This document shows, in pieces, positions 7,320 through 12,967 of a stretch of 12,967 bases of DNA. Position numbers and translations under genes: made by a program. Every line of letters begins with the position of its first letter. The stretch's first letter is position 1. The notes beneath the pieces are model-generated. The model was not told the DNA's origin, did not search any database, and saw nothing but the letters and a program-made list of their open reading frames with translations. Source of the stretch: an uncultured Clostridia bacterium (GTDB lineage Bacteria; Bacillota; Clostridia; Oscillospirales; Acutalibacteraceae); contig CAMFZK010000013.1 of assembly GCA_946006915.1 (NCBI GenBank), positions 1 through 12,967 on the forward strand, given 5' to 3'.

Positions 7320-8726
7320 CTAAATTTGTTCAAGTGCCTCGGCAATTATTTCACGTTCATCAAAGTGGATTTTTTCTTTTCCTATAATTTGATAATCTTC
7401 GTGACCTTTACCCGCTAATACTATTATATCATCTTTTTTTCCAAAAGAAAGAGCAAATTTTATTGCTTCCTTGCGGTTTTCAATAACCTTGTAGGAAGAA
7501 AAACCGTTAGGTATTCCGGTTAGAATATCTTTAATAATTTCCGCAGGGTTTTCGGTGCGGGGATTATCGCTTGTAACTATTACATAATCGGCATAGAGTG
7601 ACGCAATTTCACCCATTAAGGGACGTTTGGTTTTATCACGGTCACCGCCGCAACCGAACAAAACAATAAGTCGGTTTTTCTTACATTCTTTAAAGGTTTT
7701 AAGAATGTTTTTCAGACCGTCGGGAGTGTGTGCATAGTCAATAATAACCGTATAGTCCTTTTCGGTAGGAACTGCCTCTGCCCTGCCTTTAACACCTTTA
7801 AGTTTTGCCAAAGCCGCAGAAATATCGGCAATGGAAATACCAAGCGTAGTAGCGCAACCTATTGCACAAAGTGAGTTGTAAACCGTAAATCTACCGCCTG
7901 TGTTCACTTTAATAGTGTTAATGGAATCGGTTAAAATTTGGTATTTAATGCCGTCCGGTTTATAATCTATCGCTTTTGCCATATAGTCCGATTCATTTTC
8001 AATAGAATAACTGACACTTTTGCAGGATACTTCCCCTAAAAGACGGCGGCCGTATTCATCATCCTTGTTTATAACGGCTGTTTCGCATATTTCAAAAAGT
8101 TTTCTTTTTGCAAGAAAGTAATTTTCCATATTTCCGTGGTAATCAAGATGGTCTTGGGTTAAATTTGTAAACATAGCCACACGGAAATTAAGTCCGTAAA
8201 GGTATTCCCTTGCAAGTGCGTGGGAAGATACTTCCATAATAACGTATTTGCAGTGCTTTTCACGCATTTTGCTGAAAAGTTCGTTAAGATACCACGGATT
8301 AGGTGTTGTGTTAATAGCGGGTATCGTTTCACCGTCAATATAGTTTCCTACAGTTCCTATAACCCCTACTTTTTCACCCGTGTATTCCAAAATTGCCCTT
8401 AACATATAGGTTATGGAGGTTTTTCCGTTAGTACCCGTAACGCCGATTAGAATTAAATCGTCGGTAGGGTTAGAGAACCAATTTGAAGTGATTTTTGCAT
8501 ACGCTTTTCTGGTATCTTCAACTATCAAAGTGTTTTCAAAATCACAGCCCTCGCCGTTTACAACTGCAACTGCGCCCTTACTTACCGCATCTTTTACATA
8601 AGCGTTATCGTTTTGGGTATTAACAAAGCAAAAACCCTCTTTCACCTTGCGTGAATCATCGGTTACACCTTTAATTTCCAAACTTGCAAGCGGTTCTTTA
8701 CAAGCAATTAACTGTGATAATTTCAT
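7320..8726 (-). CDS. murE: UDP-MurNAc-tripeptide ligase MurE (meso-diaminopimelate type)
   Basis: Cytoplasmic ATP-dependent Mur ligase that adds the third residue to UDP-MurNAc-L-Ala-D-Glu. 468 aa from ATG 8726-8724. A longer frame would begin at TTG 8741, but that codon overlaps the GGAGG ribosome binding site, and MKLSQLI fits normal MurE N-termini. Seen: N-terminal domain with GVTDDSRKVKEG (about 20-31), P-loop GVTGTNGKTS (95-104), NTTPN, TNLTQDHLDYHGNMENY, the carbamylated Lys in YFLAKRKLF (about 207), DYAHTPDGL, GGDRDKTKRPLMG, and DNPRTENP (387-394). DNPR with its Arg is the signature of meso-diaminopimelate-specific MurE; lysine-adding enzymes differ here. This predicts an mDap stem peptide. 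It sits 20 nt after the PBP gene. Confidence 0.97.
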   Translation of the reverse strand: MKLSQLIACKEPLASLEIKGVTDDSRKVKEGFCFVNTQNDNAYVKDAVSKGAVAVVNGEGCDFENTLIVEDTRKAYAKITSNWFSNPTDDLILIGVTGTNGKTSITYMLRAILEYTGEKVGVIGTVGNYIDGETIPAINTTPNPWYLNELFSKMREKHCKYVIMEVSSHALAREYLYGLNFRVAMFTNLTQDHLDYHGNMENYFLAKRKLFEICETAVINKDDEYGRRLLGEVSCKSVSYSIENESDYMAKAIDYKPDGIKYQILTDSINTIKVNTGGRFTVYNSLCAIGCATTLGISIADISAALAKLKGVKGRAEAVPTEKDYTVIIDYAHTPDGLKNILKTFKECKKNRLIVLFGCGGDRDKTKRPLMGEIASLYADYVIVTSDNPRTENPAEIIKDILTGIPNGFSSYKVIENRKEAIKFALSFGKKDDIIVLAGKGHEDYQIIGKEKIHFDEREIIAEALEQI

Positions 8727-8734
8727 ATCTATTT

Positions 8735-8739
8735 CCTCC
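8735..8739 (-). promoter_or_regulatory. murE ribosome binding site (sets ATG start)
   Basis: GGAGG on the minus strand, 8 nt before ATG 8726. A TTG at 8741 that would extend the protein by five residues overlaps it and has no Shine-Dalgarno sequence of its own. Confidence 0.8.
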
Positions 8740-8746
8740 AAAAAGT

Positions 8747-10984
8747 TTAATCTACCGTTGTTTCATCTCTAAAATATACCGTAATTATACTTCCTGCTTC
8801 TACGCTTGTTCCCGGCGCAACACTTTGGTTATACGCTTTAAGCCCGCCGGTTGCGGTATTGCCCGAAAATTCAATATTAACCCCCGCATTTGCCGCCGCC
8901 GTGTTTGCCTCGGTTGCGGTAAGTCCCCTAAATTCGGGTACGGTTACGGTGGTATTTTCGCTTTGTTCGGTGTAAAGAATTACAACACCGCCGCTTATAA
9001 TCTTGTTTCCCGCTTCGGGTAATTGGCGAATAACCTTTTCACCCGAGCCGACAATTTTGTACTGAAGTTTTGCCGTGGTAAGTTTTCCTTTGGCATCATC
9101 TATACCAAGACCTGTCGTATCGGGTACTTCTATTGCAAGCTTTTTAAGTTCTTCTTCGGTGTAACTCGGTTCATAACCCAAATAAGGCAATACATCTGCC
9201 ATTATTTTGGAGTTAACGGGGGCTGAAATAACACCGCCGTAGTAGTTACTTCCCTTTGGTTCGTCAAGCATAACGAATACCGCAATTTCGGGGTTGTCTA
9301 TCGGTGCTACGGTAGCACAAGAGCCGATATATAAGTATTTATCGCCTGTTTGCTGAATTTTGGCAACCTTTTGTGATGTACCTGTTTTTGCACCTATTCT
9401 GTAACCCGGCACTAAAGAATTTTTAGCACCGTTTTGGGATACATATTCCATAAGTTCACGCATTGTAGCCGAGGTAGTTTCGGAAATTACCTGCCTTTTG
9501 TAACTTGTGGTAGTGGTTTTTACAACTTTTCCGTTTTCGTCAACGGTTTTTTCAAGCAAATGCGGTTGAACAAGATAACCGCCGTTTACCGCCGCCGAAA
9601 TTGCCGAAAGCAACTGAACGGGGGTTACGTTAAATGTTTGACCGAAAGAGGAGGACGCCAATTCAACAACACCCATTTTTTCCTCTTTGTGATATGTGGA
9701 GCGTGATTCGCCCGGTAAATCTATGCCCGTTTTTTCAGCAAAACCGAACGCTTTAAAATATTTTGAAAATGTTGAAACACCTATTAACTGACCGATGGTA
9801 ATAAACGCAGGGTTGCAGGAATTGGCAATAGCCATACCTAAATTTTGCGTACCGTGTCCGCCGTGTTTCCAACAACCGTAACCCTGTCCCGCAACGGTGG
9901 TTCTTCCGTTACAGTAAAAGGAGTTGTTTTTATTTATTAGGTTTTCTTCAATAGCAATAGATGCGGTAACAACCTTAAATACCGAACCCGGTTCATAAGT
10001 ATCCGAAACGGCCTTATTACGCCATTGGCGGTTTAATAGTTCGCCTTTAAGTTTGTCTTTTTCTTCCCCTTCCAAAGCATCTACCTTTGCCTGGTCTTCT
10101 GCCGAGAGTACAAAAGGTTGATTGGGGTTAAAGTCACCTTTTACCGCCATAGCCAAAATTGCGCCGGTCTTAACATTCATAACAACCGCCGCACCGCGTT
10201 CGGCAATTTGGTTTTGTTCTATTGCGGTTTGTAAGTATTTTTCGGCGGTATGCTGTATATAAGAATCAAGCGTTAAAACCAAGGAATTACCCTTTTGTGC
10301 CTCCTCTACCTTTTCATAGGTAAAGGGCATATCCGTTCCCGCCGCATTTTTTGCCGCAACAACACGTCCCGCAATGCCTGTAAGTTCGGCATCGTAATAA
10401 CTTTCTATCCCTGCAAGTCCCTGTTCGTCTGCACCCACAAAACCGATTACTACCGAAGCCAAACTGTCATTAGGGTAATATCTTTTAGTGGTTTGGTCTA
10501 AACCGATGTATTTTGTAATTTCGAGGTCCTTATTGTCCTTAATAAACTGACGCACTTTATCAGCAGAGGCTTTATCTATTTTCTTTTTAACAATAACATA
10601 GTAAGAATTTTTATTGGTATTATCGTAAACGGTTTGATAGTCAACCTCTAATATTTCGGAAAGACCTTTGGCAATAGTGGTTCTTACCTTTTCCCTTTTA
10701 GCATCATCACTTATTTTTTTAATGCCGTTAGGGGTAATATAAACCGTCCAAGCAGTTGTGCTTGTAGCCAAAATTTGCATATTTCGGTCATAAATATCAC
10801 CGCGCGGAGCAGTTACAAGACTGTCGTAGAGTTGTTGCTCGGACGCTTTGCTTTGATATTTTTCACCGTTGATTATCATAATATTTACAAGACTAGCCCC
10901 CGAAACTATGGAAAGACATAAAATCACTATTATCATTACCACAACCGTACGGGTTATCATCATTTTACCGGGTTTTGCTGCCAT
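8747..10984 (-). CDS. Class B penicillin-binding protein with two PASTA domains (SpoVD/FtsI family)
   Basis: D,D-transpeptidase that crosslinks peptidoglycan at the septum or forespore, acting outside the membrane. 745 aa. Seen in order: short cytoplasmic tail, one membrane segment (about 11-38), PBP dimer domain starting APRGDIYDRN (59-68), transpeptidase domain with SVFK (334-337, acyl-accepting Ser334), SCN (389-391) and KTG (533-535), then PASTA 1 (about 619-673, VPDTTGLGIDDAKGKL) and PASTA 2 (about 681-738, VPEFRGLTATEANTAA). All three active-site motifs are intact. Start ATG follows AGAGGTGG. It lies between ftsL and murE, where B. subtilis has pbpB and then spoVD; only one such gene is present, so it may serve division. 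B. subtilis SpoVD carries one PASTA domain and PbpB two, so domain count leans towards the division enzyme. I leave the symbol open. Confidence 0.95.
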   Translation of the reverse strand: MAAKPGKMMITRTVVVMIIVILCLSIVSGASLVNIMIINGEKYQSKASEQQLYDSLVTAPRGDIYDRNMQILATSTTAWTVYITPNGIKKISDDAKREKVRTTIAKGLSEILEVDYQTVYDNTNKNSYYVIVKKKIDKASADKVRQFIKDNKDLEITKYIGLDQTTKRYYPNDSLASVVIGFVGADEQGLAGIESYYDAELTGIAGRVVAAKNAAGTDMPFTYEKVEEAQKGNSLVLTLDSYIQHTAEKYLQTAIEQNQIAERGAAVVMNVKTGAILAMAVKGDFNPNQPFVLSAEDQAKVDALEGEEKDKLKGELLNRQWRNKAVSDTYEPGSVFKVVTASIAIEENLINKNNSFYCNGRTTVAGQGYGCWKHGGHGTQNLGMAIANSCNPAFITIGQLIGVSTFSKYFKAFGFAEKTGIDLPGESRSTYHKEEKMGVVELASSSFGQTFNVTPVQLLSAISAAVNGGYLVQPHLLEKTVDENGKVVKTTTTSYKRQVISETTSATMRELMEYVSQNGAKNSLVPGYRIGAKTGTSQKVAKIQQTGDKYLYIGSCATVAPIDNPEIAVFVMLDEPKGSNYYGGVISAPVNSKIMADVLPYLGYEPSYTEEELKKLAIEVPDTTGLGIDDAKGKLTTAKLQYKIVGSGEKVIRQLPEAGNKIISGGVVILYTEQSENTTVTVPEFRGLTATEANTAAANAGVNIEFSGNTATGGLKAYNQSVAPGTSVEAGSIITVYFRDETTVD

Positions 10985-11022
10985 TGTGCCACCTCTTAAA
11001 ATTCAGGTCTTTTATGCCCGAA

Positions 11023-11052
11023 TACGAGAGCCAATATTTTTTGACTCTCGTA
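11023..11052 (-). other. Strong stem-loop between ftsL and the PBP gene
   Basis: Minus strand arms TACGAGAGTC (11052-11043) and GGCTCTCGTA (11032-11023) form a 10-bp stem with one U-G pair around a 10-nt A/T loop; G-U pairs could lengthen it. The sequence after it (TTCGGGCATAAAAG) has no T-run, and none follows on the other strand, so it is not a standard terminator. It could be an mRNA processing or stabilising element, or an operator, in front of the PBP gene. Confidence 0.6.
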
Positions 11053-11060
11053 CCCTAATA

Positions 11061-11071
11061 ATTATATTATA
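11061..11071 (-). promoter_or_regulatory. Possible weak internal promoter for the PBP gene (two overlapping TATAAT boxes)
   Basis: The minus strand reads ACTATAATATAATT, giving two perfect TATAAT boxes (11071-11066 and 11066-11061), 77 nt or more before the PBP start. No good -35 box lies 16-18 nt upstream (AGAGTA or AATAAT) and there is no TGn extension, so chance in AT-rich DNA is a fair alternative. Confidence 0.25.
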
Positions 11072-11087
11072 GTATTCCCTTTAATTA

Positions 11088-11558
11088 TTACTCTGCGGTA
11101 ATAACCGTTCCGTCCGCAGTTTTAGCGGCGTTTTTATTATTTACCCTTATATAAACAACATCTTCCTTACTAGGTTTTTTCATTCCCATTTCAGCGGCCT
11201 TTGTTTCCAAATTTGCAAAAGAAATTCTTCTTTCATATTCCATTTCCAAACTTGTTTTTTCGCTGTCAAGTTCGGCTATTGCCGCTTTCATATCGTTAAT
11301 TTGGGAATTTACTTCGTTAATTTGAAGCCGTAATGCAATATTACCGCAAAGCCCTGCTAAGACAAAGATAGCACCCATTACAACCGCTACCGAAGGCGAA
11401 AGCGACCTTGCGGCGGCACGGCGGCGGCTTTTGGTTTTTTTAGCCGTCTTAGGCATTACAACAATATTATCCCTTGTATTGGTTTTTGGGGCGGTTTTAG
11501 GCATAAACATTTCAAAATCGTATGCTAAACTATCGTTGTAATACTTTAGATTATCCAT
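11088..11558 (-). CDS. ftsL: FtsL-like bitopic septum protein
   Basis: Small divisome scaffold protein that pairs with DivIC and DivIB to activate the FtsW-PBP synthase. 156 aa. Seen: a long basic cytoplasmic N-terminus (1-54) with the short repeat MPKTAPKT (19-26) and MPKTAKKT (35-42) and the cluster KSRRRAAAR; one membrane segment (about 56-77); an extracytoplasmic coiled coil (about 78-115, LQINEVNSQINDMKAAIAEL); then AAEMGMKKPSKEDVVYI (121-137), which resembles the conserved A-x-x-L-G-M-x-x-P...V-x-I end of FtsL and DivIC. Start ATG follows AAGGAG, 9 nt upstream, and rsmH ends 23 nt before. Primary sequence is poorly conserved in this family, so the call rests on architecture and position between rsmH and the PBP gene. 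Confidence 0.85.
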   Translation of the reverse strand: MDNLKYYNDSLAYDFEMFMPKTAPKTNTRDNIVVMPKTAKKTKSRRRAAARSLSPSVAVVMGAIFVLAGLCGNIALRLQINEVNSQINDMKAAIAELDSEKTSLEMEYERRISFANLETKAAEMGMKKPSKEDVVYIRVNNKNAAKTADGTVITAE

Positions 11559-11581
11559 TTTGGGGCGCTCCTTTTAATTTC

Positions 11582-12502
11582 TTAATTTTTTATAATTACC
11601 CTTAATTTTGCACTTCGACTTCGGGGGTTTATTTCAAGTTCCCTTTCGCTCGGTTCAATGGGTTTTCGTGTTAATAAATGCCCTTTAGGTGTTTTCCCGC
11701 AAACACAAACGGGAAAATCGGGAGGACAGGTACAACCTGTGCAGTATTCTTTAAATCTTAATTTAACCATTCGGTCTTCCAACGAATGGAAAGTAATTAT
11801 AGAAAGCACGCCGCCGCTTTTCAGTAAATCGAACGCTTTGTCAAGCGTTTCGTTTAGGCGGTCAAGTTCGGCATTTACCGCAATTCTAATTGCTTGGAAA
11901 CATTTTCGTGCGGGGTGGCCGTCCCTTCTTGCAGATGCGGGATAAGCGTTTGCAATAATTTGTGCCAACTGCGTCGTTGTTGTAATTCGGTTTTTTTGCC
12001 TTTCGGTTACTATTTTAGAGGCGATTTTGCGGGAAAATTTTTCTTCCCCGAACCGCCAAAAAATATCAGCCAGTTCGGTTTCGGAAAAGGTGTTTACAAC
12101 ATCCTCTGCCGAAATTCCGCTTTTAGACATCCGCATATCCAAAGCCGATTCTTTATGATAAGAAAAACCCCGTTCGGCAGTATCTAATTGGTAGGACGAA
12201 ACACCCAAATCAAGCAGTATTCCGTCAACTTTATCAATGTTAAGCGACAAAAGAACACTATCCATATCGCAAAAATTACTCTGTATTACCGTGGCGTTAT
12301 AACCTTTAAGCCGTTCGGTTGCAATTTTAACCGCATCGGGGTCTTGGTCAAGCGCTATCAATCTTCCGGTGGTAAGCCGTTTTGCTATTTCTAAAGAATG
12401 CCCCGCTCCGCCGGCAGTACCGTCAAGATAAATACCTTCGCCTTTAATGTTAAGGGATTCTATTGTTTCGTTTAATAAAACCGATATATGATTAAATTCC
12501 AT
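11582..12502 (-). CDS. rsmH: 16S rRNA (cytosine-1402-N4)-methyltransferase RsmH (MraW)
   Basis: SAM-dependent enzyme that methylates N4 of C1402 in the ribosomal P site. 306 aa, normal length. Seen: N-terminal NHISVLLNETIESL (4-17), SAM-binding loop LDGTAGGAGHSLEI (26-39), ALDQDPDA (50-57), DGILLDLGVSSYQLD (93-107), RGFSYHKESALDMRMS (111-126), GHPARKCFQAIRIAVNAEL (195-213), IITFHSLEDR (235-244), a Cys cluster C-x2-C-x-C-P..FPVCVCG (254-269) and the C-terminal PSERELEINPRSRSAKLR (284-301). Start ATG is only 2 nt after the mraZ stop and has no clear Shine-Dalgarno sequence nearby, so it is probably translated by coupling with mraZ. Confidence 0.98.
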   Translation of the reverse strand: MEFNHISVLLNETIESLNIKGEGIYLDGTAGGAGHSLEIAKRLTTGRLIALDQDPDAVKIATERLKGYNATVIQSNFCDMDSVLLSLNIDKVDGILLDLGVSSYQLDTAERGFSYHKESALDMRMSKSGISAEDVVNTFSETELADIFWRFGEEKFSRKIASKIVTERQKNRITTTTQLAQIIANAYPASARRDGHPARKCFQAIRIAVNAELDRLNETLDKAFDLLKSGGVLSIITFHSLEDRMVKLRFKEYCTGCTCPPDFPVCVCGKTPKGHLLTRKPIEPSERELEINPRSRSAKLRVIIKN

Positions 12503-12504
12503 AA

Positions 12505-12930
12505 TTAAAAATTAAGTTCTTCCATAATAGAAGCGATAGATTCGGGTGTGTATTTGTTGTTTTCCTCTTCCCAAAGTTCGGTATTCCATATTTCAAGGTT
12601 ACTGTCCATACCGATAATGTGTGCATTTTCAAGCAAATTTGCATATTCACGCAAAACGGCGGGAATAAGTATTCTTCCTTGCGAGTCAAACCCTACCGAA
12701 AAAGCGCCGTCATACAAAAAGCGCTTAACATCGCTCGATTTTGTGCTGGGCAAACTGCTGATTCTTTCTACAAGTTTGTCCCATTCTTTTAAAGAGTAAA
12801 CGCAAAGACAACGCTTGCCCGAAATACCGCGGCAAACTATAAATTCTTCGCCTAATTCATCACGGAATTTTGCAGGAATGAAAACCCTGCCTTTTTTATC
12901 TATATTGTGCTGATAACCGCCGAAAAGCAA
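12505..12930 (-). CDS. mraZ: Transcriptional regulator MraZ
   Basis: DNA-binding protein of the SpoVT/AbrB fold found at the head of dcw clusters, where it controls its own operon; it forms ring-shaped oligomers. 141 aa from TTG 12930-12928. I prefer this start to GTG 12939 because AGAGGTGA, which contains that GTG, lies just before the TTG, and MLFGGYQHNID then lines up with the usual MFMGEYQHTID start. Seen: two MraZ half-domains, the first with DKKGRVFIPAKFR (about 11-23), the second with DSQGRILIPAVLREYA (about 82-97); the D-x-x-G-R-x-x-I-P motif is kept in both. The C-terminus ELWEEENNKYTPESIASIMEEL is acidic. The stop lies 2 nt before the rsmH start. Likely autoregulated through the repeats at the right edge. 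Confidence 0.96.
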   Translation of the reverse strand: MLFGGYQHNIDKKGRVFIPAKFRDELGEEFIVCRGISGKRCLCVYSLKEWDKLVERISSLPSTKSSDVKRFLYDGAFSVGFDSQGRILIPAVLREYANLLENAHIIGMDSNLEIWNTELWEEENNKYTPESIASIMEELNF

Positions 12931-12935
12931 GATTT

Positions 12936-12943
12936 TCACCTCT
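12936..12943 (-). promoter_or_regulatory. mraZ ribosome binding site (sets TTG start)
   Basis: AGAGGTGA on the minus strand, with GAGG 8 nt before TTG 12930. It contains the GTG that opens the longest frame, so that GTG is unlikely to be the start. Confidence 0.75.
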
Positions 12944-12951
12944 TTTTACAC

Positions 12952-12967
12952 CACTTTAATGCACTTT
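12952..12967 (-). promoter_or_regulatory. Putative MraZ operator: AAAGTG direct repeats (array may continue past right edge)
   Basis: Minus strand AAAGTGCATT followed by AAAGTGG: two AAAGTG copies (12967-12962 and 12957-12952) exactly 10 bp apart, directly upstream of mraZ. MraZ of Mollicutes is known to bind AAAGTG-type repeats with a 3-nt spacer, which this matches. The window ends inside the array, so further copies and the operon promoter should lie just outside. Confidence 0.55.

Noticed and set aside
8684..9226. Plus-strand frames antisense to the murE/PBP junction and PASTA region
   Set aside because: They are shadows of the PBP codons, cross the gene boundary without a ribosome binding site, and have Cys/Arg/Tyr-rich low-quality translations.
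11023..11052. Hairpin before the PBP gene as a Rho-independent terminator
   Set aside because: The stem is strong, but no T-run follows on either strand, so I list it only as a stem-loop.
12492..12689. Minus-strand 65-codon frame overlapping mraZ and the rsmH start
   Set aside because: It lies in a different frame inside mraZ, whose AbrB-like motifs are clear; no plausible domain.
1..12967. Undescribed defence, mobile or biosynthetic system; CRISPR, IS, tRNA or rRNA
   Set aside because: All substantial coding space is taken by known division, cell-wall and alarmone genes. No spaced repeat arrays, transposase motifs, terminal inverted repeats or tRNA-like folds were noticed.

Overview
The window is an almost complete dcw (division and cell wall) cluster from a low-to-moderate GC Gram-positive bacterium. 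Class Clostridia is most likely, and the order Oscillospirales is my best guess. This rests on: the mraZ-rsmH-ftsL-PBP order; strong GGAGG-type ribosome binding sites; a class B PBP with two C-terminal PASTA domains; murA (not murB) between murG and divIB; a MurE with the DNPR motif of meso-diaminopimelate ligases; and AT-rich intergenic DNA (overall GC judged by eye at about 40 %). The taxonomic placement is inference; no rRNA or other marker is present.

Every gene I accept is on the minus strand, so transcription runs from right to left. In that order: an MraZ-type operator at the right edge (12952-12967), mraZ, rsmH, ftsL-like, a PASTA class B PBP (spoVD/ftsI type), murE, mraY, ftsW/spoVE, murG, murA, divIB/ftsQ, a strong sigma-A-like promoter, ftsZ, a probable terminator, and a small alarmone synthetase cut off by the left edge (1-623). 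Most junctions are under 25 nt or overlap, which fits one long operon. The larger gaps are ftsL to PBP (103 nt, with a 10-bp hairpin and TATAAT boxes), murG to murA (about 65 nt, with a small hairpin), divIB to ftsZ (115 nt, promoter) and ftsZ to the synthetase (94 nt, terminator-like hairpin).

The genes work together. MurA starts UDP-MurNAc synthesis, MurE adds the third stem residue, MraY makes lipid I and MurG lipid II. The FtsW/SpoVE glycosyltransferase and the PASTA PBP polymerise and crosslink it at the site set by the FtsZ ring, with FtsL and DivIB as bitopic scaffold proteins. MraZ and RsmH are the usual regulator and 16S rRNA methyltransferase at the head of the cluster. MurB, MurC, MurD, MurF, Ddl and FtsA are not in the window and must be encoded elsewhere.

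Three likely start corrections matter: mraZ and murA appear to start at TTG, and murE at an ATG five codons inside its longest frame. No RNA genes, mobile elements or CRISPR arrays were seen. I found no undescribed multi-gene system. The most notable points are the unusual FtsZ C-terminus, the missing murF/murD/ftsA, the putative MraZ boxes, the altered MurA active-site loop and the intergenic hairpins.
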